From Saccharopolyspora rhizosphaerae (GTDB lineage: Bacteria; Actinomycetota; Actinomycetes; Mycobacteriales; Pseudonocardiaceae): a stretch of DNA of 64,000 bases. The stretch lies in contig NZ_RSAA01000005.1 of the NCBI RefSeq assembly GCF_003931915.1, positions 1-64,000 on the forward strand, read 5' to 3'. Below the pieces are notes generated by a model. It worked only from the letters and a program-made list of their open reading frames with translations. It ran no database searches and was not told the origin of the DNA. This document shows positions 42,684-52,313 of this stretch, piece after piece. Position 1 is the stretch's first letter, and each line of letters opens with the position of its first letter. A program made the translations under genes and the position numbers.

Positions 42684-43931
42684 GTGACGACGAACCAGCC
42701 CGGTGCGCCACTGGCCCGGCGGCTCGGCCTCGTCGACGCCACCGCGATCGGCCTGGGGTCGATGCTGGGTGCCGGGGTGTTCGCGGTCTTCGCGCCGGCT
42801 GCCGCGGCCGCGGGCAGCGGCCTGCTGTTCGCGCTGGTCATCGCAGGCTTCATCGCGTACTGCAACGCGGCGAGCTCGGCGCAGCTGGCGGCGGTCCACC
42901 CGGCTTCGGGTGGCACCTACCTCTACGGGCGCGAGCGGCTCGGCCACTGGTGGGGTTTCACCGCCGGCTGGGGGTTCGTGGTCGGCAAAACGGCCAGTTG
43001 TGCGGCGATGGCGTTGACCTTCGCCGCCTACGCCGCACCCGGTTTCGAGAAGCCGGTCGCCGCGCTGGCGGTGGCGGTGCTCGCGGCGGTGAACTACATC
43101 GGCATCACCCGCACCGCCGCGCTGACCCGGGTCCTGCTCGTCGTGGTGCTGGTCGTGCTCGTCGGCTTCACGGTGCTGACCTACCCGGCCACCGCCGGCG
43201 GCGGGACGCACGCGTGGCTGCCGCGCGGCCCGCTGGGCGTCCTGCAAGCGTCCGGTCTGCTGTTCTTCGCCTTCGCCGGCTACGCGCGCATCGCCACCCT
43301 CGGTGAGGAGGTCCGCGATCCGGCACGCACGATCCCGCGCGCGATCTTGCTGGCGCTGGCGTGCACCGCGGTGGTCTACGCCGTCGTGGGGCTGAGCTTG
43401 CTGCTCGTGCTCGGCCCGCACCAGCTGGCCACGAGCACCGCCCCGCTCGCCGACGCGCTGGTCGCGGCAGGGCACGCGCCGTGGACCCCGGCCGTGCGGT
43501 TCGGTGCCGCGGCGGCCAGCCTCGGCGCGCTGCTGGCGCTGATCGCCGGGGTCGGTCGCACCGGACTGGCGATGGCGCGGGAAGGCGACCTGCCGCGCCA
43601 GCTGGCCGCAGTGCACCCCCGGTTCCAGGTGCCGCACCACGCCGAGCTGACGCTGGCCGTGGTGGTGATCGCACTGGTGCTGAGCGCCGACCTGCGCGGA
43701 GTGATCGGCTTCTCCAGCTTCGGGGTGCTGGTGTACTACGCGATCGCCAACGCCTCGGCCTTCACCCAACCGCGGGCCGAGCGGCGCTGGCCGAAAGCCC
43801 TCAACGTCGCCGGACTGGCCGGGTGCCTCCTGCTGGCCGCCACGCTGCCCGTCACCTCGGTGCTGGTCGGGCTCGGGGTGCTCGCGCTCGGACTCCTCGG
43901 TCGCCTGTTCAGCAGGGCAAGCTCCGGGTGA
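42684..43931 (+). CDS. APC-superfamily amino-acid permease
   Basis: The 415-residue protein has about 12 membrane helices. The APC signature lies in helix 1 (ATAIGLGSMLGAGVFAVFAPAAAAAG), followed by ASGGTYLYGRERLGHWWGFTAGWGFV, and LLFFAFAGYARIATLGEEVRDPARTIPRAI in the middle. The family imports or exchanges amino acids and amines. GTG 42684 lies seven bases after the methyltransferase stop. Its 3' end overlaps the convergent SARP gene by 23 bases. Substrate not predictable. Confidence 0.86.
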   Translation: MTTNQPGAPLARRLGLVDATAIGLGSMLGAGVFAVFAPAAAAAGSGLLFALVIAGFIAYCNAASSAQLAAVHPASGGTYLYGRERLGHWWGFTAGWGFVVGKTASCAAMALTFAAYAAPGFEKPVAALAVAVLAAVNYIGITRTAALTRVLLVVVLVVLVGFTVLTYPATAGGGTHAWLPRGPLGVLQASGLLFFAFAGYARIATLGEEVRDPARTIPRAILLALACTAVVYAVVGLSLLLVLGPHQLATSTAPLADALVAAGHAPWTPAVRFGAAAASLGALLALIAGVGRTGLAMAREGDLPRQLAAVHPRFQVPHHAELTLAVVVIALVLSADLRGVIGFSSFGVLVYYAIANASAFTQPRAERRWPKALNVAGLAGCLLLAATLPVTSVLVGLGVLALGLLGRLFSRASSG

Positions 43932-46884
43932 TCTCCTCGTCCAACCGTCGCCTCAGGTCCGCGGCTTCGGGCGCGCCCACGTTCTCGTAAAGGCGCGCAG
44001 CGGTGCCCCAGTGGCGGGTGGCGGTGTCGTGCCGGCCCGCCGCTTCGTGGAGGTCACCGAGCCCGGTGTGGGCCCGGGCCCGCGCGTAGTGGCCGGATCC
44101 GCTGCCCGCCACCCCCAGGGCGTGCAGGTGGCACCGGGTGGCCTTCTCCGCATCTCCCATCGCTCCGTGCGTTTCGGCCATCGCCGTGAGCGTCATCGCT
44201 TCGAGGGTCGCCGAGCGCACCTGCCGCGCGAAGGTCAACGCCGCCAGGTGGGCCTGCCACGCCCGCGCGTGGTCGCCCTGGCACCGGCGAATGCTGCCGA
44301 GCCGGTGCAGCGCCACGCCTTCCAGCGAGCGCAACCGGGTGCGCCGGGCCAGCACCAGCGCGCGCTCGGCCTGCTCGGCCGCCTCCTCGTAGCGGCCGAG
44401 GTCCCGGTAGAGCGCGGCCAGCGCGCAGGCGGCTCCGGCTTCAGCTGGCGGGTGGCGGTGCTCGGCGGCCACCCGCGAGGCCTCCAGCAAGCACTCCATC
44501 GACGCCCGGTGCCGGCGCCGGCGCCGGTGCAGCCGTCCGAGGCAGACCATCGGGCGCAGGGCCAGCAGGGGTAGTCCGGCCTCCTGGTACAGGCGCGTGG
44601 AGCGGTGCAGGTGCTCCAGCGCGGTCTCAGCGCGCCCGGTGGCCATGCACAGCTCCCCCATGCCCAGCAGCACGCCGGCGGTCCGCGCGGGCCCGCGCGC
44701 CAGCTCCAGCGCTCGGTCCAGGAGCCGGTGCGCCTTCCCGAACTCGGTGCGCCGCAGGTGCGCCACGCCGAGCCCGCGCAACGCCATCACTTCACCGTCG
44801 CGGTCACCGGTCCGCGCGGCGACCACGCGGGCCTTGCCGTGGACCCGCACGGCTTCGTCGACGTGCCAACCGAAGTCGAGCGCCACGTCCAGCGCAGCCG
44901 CGAACCCGACCGCGTAGTGGTCGAATGCGCCTTCCGCGGTGTCGGCGAGGCGCACCAGGAGTTCTCGCTCGCCCTCCAACCAGCGGGCCGCGTCCTCGTG
45001 GTCGCGCATCGGCGGCACCTCGAACCGCTGCGCGCGTGGCGGCAGCGCCCCAGGCGCGAGGAACCCGGTGGCGTGCGTGGTCGCCTGCAGGTAGTAGTCG
45101 CAGAGCCGACGCAGGGCTTCTCGCTGCTGGCCGGCGGTTTCGGTGGTGTCGACCAGCTCCGCGGCGTAGCCGGCGAGCAGGTCGTGCAGCCGGAACCGCT
45201 TGCCCGCCACCTCTTCCACCAAGTGCGCGCGGGCCAGAGCCGCCAAGCCCCGATGGGTCGTGCGGACGTCTGCGCCCCCGGCCAGCGCGGTCAGCGAGCA
45301 GGCATCCACTTCTCTGCCCGGGTGCAGTCCGAGCATGCGGAACAGCGTGGCCTCGCTGGCGGAGAGGTGGCGGTAGGAGGCGCCGAAGACGGTGCGCAGG
45401 CGCGCCTGCGGGTCGTCGCCGTCGAGCAGGTCGAGCCGGTCCCGCGCGCTGCTGAACTCGGCCACGATGCGGCCGAGGCCGTGGTGGCCCTGCCGCCGCA
45501 CTCGTTCGGCGGCGACGCGCAGCGCCAGCGGCAGCCGAGCGCAGCGCTCGATGAGCTCGTCGACTGCGCCGTCGTCGGTGATCAGGTCGCCGAGCAGCTC
45601 CTTCATCAGCAGCCTGGCCTCGTCCAGGCCCATCCGGTCGAGCTCGACCCGCTGCGCGCCGTCCCCGACGACCAGTCCGGTGAGCTGGTCGCGACTGGTC
45701 ACCACCACCGCGCACCCGGAGGCACCCGGCAGCAGCGGTCGCACCTGTTCTGCGCTGACGGCGTTGTCGAGGAACAGCAGCACGCGCTTGCAGTCGAGCA
45801 GGCTGCGCAGCCGCGCTGCGCGCTCGGCCACCTGCAGCGGCACGTCCTTGCCGTCCACACCCAGCGCCCGCAGCCATCCGGCGAGCACATCACCGGGGTC
45901 GGCCGGGCTGTCGCTGCCGAACCCGCGCAGGTCGGTGTAGAGCCTGCCGTCGGGGAAGCGCCGCTCGACCCGGCGTGCCCAGCGCAACGCCAGGGCGGTT
46001 TTGCCGACCCCGGCCGTTCCGGAGATCACCGTGATCGGGACCGCATCGGTGATCTCGTCCACGATCCGGTCCAGTTCGGACAGCGGGTGGTCGCGTCCGA
46101 TGAAGGTGCCCGTGGTGCGCGGGAGCTGGCTCGGTGCGGGGGCTCTTCCGGCGGGTTCGGCCGCTCGGCCTCCGGAGATCTGGTCGTGCAGCGCGCGCAG
46201 CTCCGGTCCCGGATCCAGCCCCAGCTCGTCGTTGAGCACCTGGCACGCGCGCTGGTACTCCGCCATGGCGTCGGCGTGCCTGCCGCTGCGGTGGAGGGCC
46301 AGCATGAGCAGACCGGCCAACCGCTCGCGCAGCGGGTGGCGGTGCACCGCCTCCTCGAGTTCTCCGACGACGGCGTCGTGCCGACCGGCGCGCAGTTCCG
46401 CGTCGTAGAGCTCCTCGACGGCGAGCAACCGCTGCTCGGTGAGCCGCTCGACCTCAGGGGCGAGGTCGGGCAGGTCGACCTCCTGGTACGGCCTGCCGCG
46501 CCAGAAGCCGAGCGCGCGCCGCAGCGTCTGCGCCGCGCGGGTCGGGTCCGGCTCGCCCAGGGCCTCGCCGAGCAACGCGGTGAACATCGAGGCGTCCAGC
46601 TCGTCCTGCTCCACGCGCAGCCGGTATCCGGCGGCCTCGTGGGTCAGGCGCTCGGGATCGTCGAGTTCGCGCCGCAACCGGTGCACGTGGACCTGCAACC
46701 GGCTCGCGCCGTGCTCGGCGGGTGATCCCCACAGGGCTTCGAGCAGGGTGGGAACCGGCACGGGCTCGTTGGCGCGGGCGAGGAGCACCGCCAGCAGGGT
46801 GCGCCGCATCGAGCCGGTCGAGGGCTCTGCCACTCCTCCGTCGCACATCCGGACCGGCCCGAGAACTTCGAAACGCATTCTCAT
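43909..46884 (-). CDS. AfsR/SARP-type regulator with NB-ARC ATPase and TPR repeats
   Basis: The 991-residue protein starts with an OmpR-like SARP DNA-binding domain (FEVLGPVRMCDGG ... RLQVHVHRLRRELDDPE, AAGYRLRV) and a bacterial transcriptional activation domain (to about 245). The ATPase follows: FIGRDHPLSELDRI, Walker A GTAGVGKTALALRWA (about 290), Walker B RVLLFLDNA, SRDQLTGL and RLPLALRVAAERV. The last 350 residues are TPR-like helical repeats. SARP regulators activate antibiotic or other secondary-metabolite genes after ATP-driven assembly. No biosynthetic gene cluster lies beside it in the window. Start 46884 fits the domain boundary. Confidence 0.92.
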   Translation of the reverse strand: MRMRFEVLGPVRMCDGGVAEPSTGSMRRTLLAVLLARANEPVPVPTLLEALWGSPAEHGASRLQVHVHRLRRELDDPERLTHEAAGYRLRVEQDELDASMFTALLGEALGEPDPTRAAQTLRRALGFWRGRPYQEVDLPDLAPEVERLTEQRLLAVEELYDAELRAGRHDAVVGELEEAVHRHPLRERLAGLLMLALHRSGRHADAMAEYQRACQVLNDELGLDPGPELRALHDQISGGRAAEPAGRAPAPSQLPRTTGTFIGRDHPLSELDRIVDEITDAVPITVISGTAGVGKTALALRWARRVERRFPDGRLYTDLRGFGSDSPADPGDVLAGWLRALGVDGKDVPLQVAERAARLRSLLDCKRVLLFLDNAVSAEQVRPLLPGASGCAVVVTSRDQLTGLVVGDGAQRVELDRMGLDEARLLMKELLGDLITDDGAVDELIERCARLPLALRVAAERVRRQGHHGLGRIVAEFSSARDRLDLLDGDDPQARLRTVFGASYRHLSASEATLFRMLGLHPGREVDACSLTALAGGADVRTTHRGLAALARAHLVEEVAGKRFRLHDLLAGYAAELVDTTETAGQQREALRRLCDYYLQATTHATGFLAPGALPPRAQRFEVPPMRDHEDAARWLEGERELLVRLADTAEGAFDHYAVGFAAALDVALDFGWHVDEAVRVHGKARVVAARTGDRDGEVMALRGLGVAHLRRTEFGKAHRLLDRALELARGPARTAGVLLGMGELCMATGRAETALEHLHRSTRLYQEAGLPLLALRPMVCLGRLHRRRRRHRASMECLLEASRVAAEHRHPPAEAGAACALAALYRDLGRYEEAAEQAERALVLARRTRLRSLEGVALHRLGSIRRCQGDHARAWQAHLAALTFARQVRSATLEAMTLTAMAETHGAMGDAEKATRCHLHALGVAGSGSGHYARARAHTGLGDLHEAAGRHDTATRHWGTAARLYENVGAPEAADLRRRLDEEITRSLPC

Positions 46885-47587
46885 CTCCCCAGGGAGGTAT
46901 CAACCAATTCGTGTTGCCACGTTCGGCCGTCTGCCGCGTCCCCGGAAAGCGACGAGAAAGCCACGCCGCGGACAGTGGCCCTGCGACGTCAACCGCTGCA
47001 ACGAAGACCACTCCAACGGGTCACCATCGAACCCCTCTCGACGCTGCCCGCACACCGGAGCAACCCGATCGAATGATCGGCTCGCGCACCGTTCCGCACG
47101 ACTTCCGAGCGCGAAGAACCGGTCGACGCTCGAGGCTCTCGGGGCAAGTCACCTCTGCGCCGACGCGGTGCGCTACGGACGTGGCCAGTGACGACGGTGC
47201 TCCACCGCTCCACCCCCAGTGATCGCGCAGCTGCACGCCCCCCACGGTCGCGGTGGTCGAACCCCGCGAGCAGCCTCGATGATGGTGCGGCCGGGAACCA
47301 CGCACAAGCACCTACCGAGAGCGATTTCCCCGAGGACCCGCGAACGCAATTCTGACCTGGCGGAATGGAACGCGGTGGGAACAATTCCCTGCCGATCGAA
47401 CACACCGTCGGCGTGTCGGGCAGATCAAAGAAATGGGTGGTGAGGCGGCCCCCTCGCCCGCCTCACCACCCGCGCCGAGAATACGTCGAACGGCGGGTCG
47501 TTGCGAGATCAAGGACTGCTGATCACCAGCGTGTCCCTGCCCACCCGTGAGCTGCTGAGAACACCCGGCTGGGTTAATGTCAACACC
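46885..47587. other. Divergent gene-free region between SARP and carbonic anhydrase genes
   Basis: About 700 bases contain no recognisable gene. A strong terminator pointing toward the SARP gene lies at 47435-47471. The right end carries a TTAATGT -10-like box (47573-47579) eight bases before the carbonic anhydrase ATG, consistent with a leaderless mRNA. Confidence 0.5.
47435..47471 (-). terminator. Strong hairpin terminator, minus orientation
   Basis: A perfect 14-bp stem, GGGTGGTGAGGCGG / CCGCCTCACCACCC with a nine-base loop, is followed on the minus strand by ATTTCTTTG. No minus-strand gene ends here, so it may stop antisense transcription and insulate the SARP promoter, or mark the end of an unannotated short RNA. 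Confidence 0.65.
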
Positions 47588-48220
47588 ATGAACCGCACGC
47601 CCTCCACCCCGGCAGAAGCGTTCCAGACCCTCCTCGAAGGCAACCAGCGCTTCGTCGAGAGCACTCGGCTGCACCCGCACCAGGACGCCGACCGCCGCGC
47701 TTCGCTGGCCCCGGGACAGACGCCGTTCGCCGTCCTGTTCGGCTGCTCGGACTCGCGGCTGGCTGCGGAGATCATCTTCGACCGCGGCTTGGGCGACCTC
47801 TTCGTCGTGCGCACCGCCGGCCAGGTGACCGGTTCAGAGGTGCTGGGGAGCATCGAGTACGGCGTGGGCGTGCTGGGCACCCCGCTGGTGGTCGTGCTCG
47901 GCCACGACTCCTGCGGTGCGGTCGTCGCGGCTCGCCAGGCGGTCATCGAGGGCACCAACCCGCCCGGCTACCTGCGCGACATCGTCGAACGGGTGACGCC
48001 GAGCGTGCTCGCCGCCCGGAGCTCGGGCTCCAACGAGGTCGACGACATCGTCGACGTGCACATCCAGCGCACCAGCGAGCTGCTGCTGGAACGCTCGTCG
48101 CTGCTGGCCGACGAGGTCGCCGCCGGGCGCTGCGCCATCGCGGGCCTGTCCTACCGCCTCGCCGACGGCACCGTGCGCCTCGTCGCCAGCCACGGCCCCC
48201 TGCAGCGCACCGCCGCCTGA
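47588..48220 (+). CDS. Beta-class carbonic anhydrase
   Basis: The 210-residue zinc enzyme interconverts CO2 and bicarbonate. Zinc ligands and catalytic dyad are present: Cys53 and Asp55 in FGCSDSRLAAE, and His106/Cys109 in LGHDSCGAVVAA; RTAGQV is the usual next segment. It begins PAEAFQTLLEGNQRF as in the family. No ribosome binding site precedes ATG 47588, but a -10-like TTAATGT does, so it is probably leaderless. No signal peptide, so cytoplasmic. Confidence 0.94.
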   Translation: MNRTPSTPAEAFQTLLEGNQRFVESTRLHPHQDADRRASLAPGQTPFAVLFGCSDSRLAAEIIFDRGLGDLFVVRTAGQVTGSEVLGSIEYGVGVLGTPLVVVLGHDSCGAVVAARQAVIEGTNPPGYLRDIVERVTPSVLAARSSGSNEVDDIVDVHIQRTSELLLERSSLLADEVAAGRCAIAGLSYRLADGTVRLVASHGPLQRTAA

Positions 48221-48346
48221 TCTCCCGGCCACAGTGGAGGGCCGCTGACGTCGCCTGCTCCGCGGGCGGTTCCCGTTCCAGTAAGCCGATCTCCTCGCCG
48301 GGGGTTAGCCTTCCCAGGCACGTGCTTGGCGAAAGGAACCGGTCGC

Positions 48347-50719
48347 GTGAGCTTCCAGCCGCGTCGAGTGCTACTGATCAGCGCCACCATCGGCGAGGGA
48401 CACAACGCCACGGCGCGCGCCGTCGAGGAGGCCGCGCGCCAGGTCTGGCCCGGGTGCGAAGTGGTGTGGCTGGACGCGTTGCGCACCATGGGCCGCTGGG
48501 TTCCGCGCGCGTTCAACTGGATCTACGTCACCAACGTCGAAACGACGCCGTGGCTCTACGACTTCTTCTACGACTCGCTGTGGCGCTACCGGTGGTTCGC
48601 CAACGCCTCCCGGCGCTTCGTCGGTGCGTGGTGCGGTCCGCTGCTGCGCCGTGAGATCCGCCGGATCCGGCCGGACCTGATCGTGTCGACCTACCCGCTG
48701 GGCACCGCCGGGCTGGACTGGATGCGGCGGCGCGGAGAGCTCGACATGCCGGTCTCGGCGGTGGTGTCGGACTTCGCGCCTCACCCGTTCTGGGTGTACC
48801 CGGAAGCCGACCTGCACTACGTGATGAGCGAGGCGAGCCTGCGCGCGATGCACCGCGCCGAGCCCGACGCGGTCGGCGCGGTGTCGGTGCCACCGGTGCG
48901 CAGCGACTTCCACCCGCGCGACCGCGCGGAGGCCCGGCTCGGATTCGGCCTGCCGACAACGGGTTTCACGGCGCTGATCTCCTGCGGCGCGTTGAGCTTC
49001 GGCGCGGTGGAGCGTGCGGTGGACGCCGCGCTGCGCGTCGACGGGCTGGGCCGGGTGCTGGTGGTGTGCGGGCGCAACGAGGCGTTGCGGGAGCGCCTGC
49101 TGGCCCGGGGCGATCCACGGCTGGTCCCGCTGGGCTGGGTCGAGGACATGCCCGGCCTGATGGCCTGCTCGGACGTGGTGATCACCAACGCCGGCGGCGC
49201 CACAGCACTGGAAGCGCTCGCGTGCGGCCGCGCTGTGGTCATGTTCGAGCCGATCGCCGGGCACGGCCGGGCCAACGCCGAGCTGATGGCGGACGCGGGC
49301 CTGGCCGAGCTGTGCCCGCGCGAGCCGGAGCTGACCGCGAGGCTGCGCCGCTGGGTGGCCGACCCGCAGGAGGTGGGCGAACGCGAGGAACGCGCGCTCA
49401 AGCACTGCCGGTCCGCCGACTTCACCGAGCAGGTGGCGGCGCTGGCCGGGCTCACCCGGCACCGCGGACGGCGGCCGCTGCGAGCGCAGGACGCGTTCTT
49501 CGTCCACGCCACCACACCTGAGGTCTCCCAGCAGACCGGCGCGATCCTGCAACTGGAGCCCTCGCTGGAGTCCACCCACCAGTGGTGCGAACACCTCTCG
49601 CGGCGGATCCGCGAGCACGCGCCGGCTCTGCCGATGCTCACCCGCGCGCTGGTCACCCGACCTGGTCGACGTCCGCAGTGGAGCCACGAGACCGCGATCG
49701 ACCCGGCAGAGCACCTCAGCTGCCGCGAGCTCAGGCCCGACCACAACCTCGGCGAGGTCGCCGGTGAGTTCTTCTCGACGGCCGTGCGCACCGACCGGCC
49801 ACCGTGGGAGCTGCGGCTGCTGCACGACCCGGCCACCGGCCGGGCGACGGTGCTGGCGAAGATGCACCACGCGCTCGGCGACGGCCTGGCGGTGACCAGC
49901 ACGCTGCTGCGGCTGCTCTGCGACGGCGACCACCCGGTCTCCGCAGCCGGGACCGACGGGCGTCCGTGGCGCCAACGGCTCCCGCAGCTGCTGCGCGGGC
50001 TCGTCGGACTGGCCACCTCGGCCGGGTCGCCGAGCCGCGCCTGGACCGGGCGCAGCACCCCGGAACGCAGCTTCGCGCAGCTCTCGCTGCCCGCAGCGAC
50101 CGTGCGCGCCAGCGCGCGCGACCACGGGGTGAGCAGCAGCGCGCTGCTGCTCGGACTGGTCGCCGAGGCGCTGCACCGGGCGATGCGCGAGGAGCGCCGC
50201 GGCGCCCTGTTCCGGGTGATGGTGCCGCGCACGGCCCGCACCGGCCGCGGCGGCGCGGGAACCGCGACACCGGGCAACCACACCCACACCCTGTCCGTGG
50301 ACCTGCCGGTCGGGCCGATGCCGCTGGTGTGGCGTCTCCGCGCGGTCGCCGACGCCCTGGCCGCACCCGAGCACAGCGGTCAGCCCGAGGCGGCGGGTGC
50401 GGTCCTGGCAGTGCTGGGGCTGCTACCCGCCCCGGTGCACAAGTGGGTGGTGCGCCGGGTCTACGGGCACCGGTTCTTCAGCGCCGTGGTCTCGGTGATG
50501 CCGGGCCGGCGTCGTCCCTCCCACATCGGGGGCACCCGCCTGAGCCGCGTGCTGCCCGTGCTCTCCCTCGCCGACGGCGTGGGAGTGGCGATCGGCGCGA
50601 TCGGCTGGGGCGAGGAGTGCGGCTTCGGCGTCACCACCGACCCCGGGCTCGCACCCGACGCCGACGTGCTCACCGGGCACCTGCGCGACGCGTTCGACGA
50701 GCTGCAGGAGCGGCGGTGA
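48347..50719 (+). CDS. Fusion of MGDG-synthase-like glycosyltransferase and WS/DGAT-type acyltransferase
   Basis: The 790-residue protein joins two lipid enzymes. Residues 1 to about 390 resemble MGDG-synthase/MurG-type GT-B transferases: VLLISATIGEGHNATARAVEEAA, VVSDFAPHPFWVYPEAD, and ITNAGGATALEALACGRAVV at the nucleotide-sugar site. From LRAQDAFFVHATTPEVS on it is a wax-ester/diacylglycerol acyltransferase with the catalytic HHxxxDG intact (MHHALGDG, 507-513) and a DUF1298-like end. A single chain could glycosylate and acylate the same lipid. GTG 48347 follows AAAGGAA. The stop overlaps the next gene (GTGA). Product unknown. Confidence 0.87.
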   Translation: MSFQPRRVLLISATIGEGHNATARAVEEAARQVWPGCEVVWLDALRTMGRWVPRAFNWIYVTNVETTPWLYDFFYDSLWRYRWFANASRRFVGAWCGPLLRREIRRIRPDLIVSTYPLGTAGLDWMRRRGELDMPVSAVVSDFAPHPFWVYPEADLHYVMSEASLRAMHRAEPDAVGAVSVPPVRSDFHPRDRAEARLGFGLPTTGFTALISCGALSFGAVERAVDAALRVDGLGRVLVVCGRNEALRERLLARGDPRLVPLGWVEDMPGLMACSDVVITNAGGATALEALACGRAVVMFEPIAGHGRANAELMADAGLAELCPREPELTARLRRWVADPQEVGEREERALKHCRSADFTEQVAALAGLTRHRGRRPLRAQDAFFVHATTPEVSQQTGAILQLEPSLESTHQWCEHLSRRIREHAPALPMLTRALVTRPGRRPQWSHETAIDPAEHLSCRELRPDHNLGEVAGEFFSTAVRTDRPPWELRLLHDPATGRATVLAKMHHALGDGLAVTSTLLRLLCDGDHPVSAAGTDGRPWRQRLPQLLRGLVGLATSAGSPSRAWTGRSTPERSFAQLSLPAATVRASARDHGVSSSALLLGLVAEALHRAMREERRGALFRVMVPRTARTGRGGAGTATPGNHTHTLSVDLPVGPMPLVWRLRAVADALAAPEHSGQPEAAGAVLAVLGLLPAPVHKWVVRRVYGHRFFSAVVSVMPGRRRPSHIGGTRLSRVLPVLSLADGVGVAIGAIGWGEECGFGVTTDPGLAPDADVLTGHLRDAFDELQERR

Positions 50720-51624
50720 ACTCCGGCACGGTGCTGGTCATCGCGGTGCCCTCCGCGGTGGTCGGCGCCGCGAGCTTCGGGATGGCCAGCGCCATCCAGC
50801 ACCGGGTCACCAAGCAGGTGCCCGAGGGCGCGACGCTCAGCCCGCGGATGCTGTGGGACCTGGTGCGCAAGCCGATCTGGGTGCTCAGCATCGGCACCGT
50901 CGTCGTGGGTCTGTCGCTGCAGGTGGTGGCCCTGGCTTTCGGACCGCTGGTGCTGGTGCAGCCGGTGCTGGTGACCTCGGTGCTGTTCGGCGCGGCGTTC
51001 TCGGCGTGGCTGGCCCAGCGGCGGATGGACCGCGTGCTCGCCCTCGGTGCGCTGTCCTGCGCCGGGGGGTTGGCGGCGTTCCTGGTGCTGGCGCAGCCCT
51101 CCGGGCACGGCAGCGAGTTCACCGGGGCTCCCGTGCTGCCCTTGGCGCTGGTGCTCGGCCTGCTGGTGGTGCTATCGCTGGGGGCGGCGCGGTGGTTGCC
51201 GGGCGAGTTCGGCGTCATCGGGCTGGCCGTGGCCACCGGTGTGCTCTACGGCGTCACCGCCGGGCTGATGCGCGTGGTGGCCGGGCAGTTCCGCACCGGC
51301 GGACTGGTCGAGCCGTTCGGCCACTGGACGCTGTACGCGGTGTGCGTGATCGGGCCGATGGGGTTCCTGCTCAGCCAGCGGACCTTCCAGCGCGGACGGT
51401 TGATCTCCCCGTCACTGGCGGTGATCACGACCGTCGACCCGCTGGCGTCCGCGGCGATCGGGGTGAGCTGGCTCGGTGAGAGCATCGAGTCCTCCCCCGC
51501 GATCCTGGCCGGAGAAGCGGTGGCGGCGGCGTTGATGATCGGCGGCATCGTGGTCCTGACCCGGCGCAGCGAGCAGCTCGGCCGCGAGCTGTCCCAGCAG
51601 GAGGAACCAGGATCGTGGGGATGA
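50716..51624 (+). CDS. DMT/EamA-like membrane protein
   Basis: The 302-residue protein has nine to ten hydrophobic segments, including ASAIQHRVTKQVP, FGPLVLVQPVLVTSVLFGAAF and a second-half repeat with SPSLAVITTVDPLASAAIGVSWLGE. This is the two-fold pattern of the drug/metabolite transporter superfamily, close to actinobacterial DMT proteins with a NIPA-like look. It overlaps the GT-WS/DGAT gene by four bases and the SDR gene by four bases, so it may move a substrate or product of that lipid pathway. Confidence 0.8.
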   Translation: MNSGTVLVIAVPSAVVGAASFGMASAIQHRVTKQVPEGATLSPRMLWDLVRKPIWVLSIGTVVVGLSLQVVALAFGPLVLVQPVLVTSVLFGAAFSAWLAQRRMDRVLALGALSCAGGLAAFLVLAQPSGHGSEFTGAPVLPLALVLGLLVVLSLGAARWLPGEFGVIGLAVATGVLYGVTAGLMRVVAGQFRTGGLVEPFGHWTLYAVCVIGPMGFLLSQRTFQRGRLISPSLAVITTVDPLASAAIGVSWLGESIESSPAILAGEAVAAALMIGGIVVLTRRSEQLGRELSQQEEPGSWG

Positions 51625-52307
51625 ACTCCGCCCTGGTCACCGGTGCGTCGTCGGGCATCGGCGCGGCCACCGCGCTGCGGTTGTCCGCCGACGGCTGGCG
51701 CGTGGTGCTCACCGGGCGCGACCGGCCACGCCTGGACGCGCTCGCCGACCGCACGGGAGGCCGGGCCGTCGCCGCGGACCTGACGACCGCGGACGGCATG
51801 CGGCGGGTCGTCGAGGCGGCGCGGGGTGTGGAACTGCTGGTGCACAGCGCCGGCATCGGCTGGGCCGGGCCCTTCGAGGCGATGGCTCCGCACCAGATCG
51901 ACGAGCTCCTGGAGCTCAACCTGACGATTCCGATCCGGCTCACCCATGCCCTGCTGCCGCCGCGGGTGGCGTTCGTGGCCTCCGTGGCCGCGGTCGGCGT
52001 CCGCGACGAGGACGTCTACTCGGCCACCAAGGCCGGGCTGCGCGCGTTCGCCGCGAGCCTGCGCTACCGCGGGGTCACCACCACCACGGCGTTCCCCGGT
52101 GCGGTGCGGACCCCGTTCTTCCACGGTCGTCGCTACGACCGCCGCTTCCCGCGCATGCTCGAACCCGAGCGCGTCGCCGACGCGCTCGTCGACGCCGTCG
52201 CGCGCGGGCAGCCGGAGGTCTTCGTGCCCCGCTGGCTGGCCGTCGCCGACCGCCTCCACGGCGCCGTGCCGGGCCTCTTCCACCGCCTGGCCCGGCGGTT
52301 CGGCTGA
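51621..52307 (+). CDS. SDR-family oxidoreductase
   Basis: The 228-residue classical SDR has cofactor loop LVTGASSGIGAATALRLSADG, a catalytic YSATKAGLRAF and a SVAAVGV strand before it. The C-terminal segment LHGAVPGLFHRLARRFG is typical of lipid-type SDRs. ATG 51621 overlaps the transporter stop (ATGA); GTG 51615 is an alternative. It is the third gene of the operon begun by the GT-WS/DGAT fusion and could reduce a lipid-chain ketone or aldehyde. Only six bases separate it from the convergent hopanoid operon. Confidence 0.85.
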   Translation: MNSALVTGASSGIGAATALRLSADGWRVVLTGRDRPRLDALADRTGGRAVAADLTTADGMRRVVEAARGVELLVHSAGIGWAGPFEAMAPHQIDELLELNLTIPIRLTHALLPPRVAFVASVAAVGVRDEDVYSATKAGLRAFAASLRYRGVTTTTAFPGAVRTPFFHGRRYDRRFPRMLEPERVADALVDAVARGQPEVFVPRWLAVADRLHGAVPGLFHRLARRFG

Positions 52308-52313
52308 GGCGGC

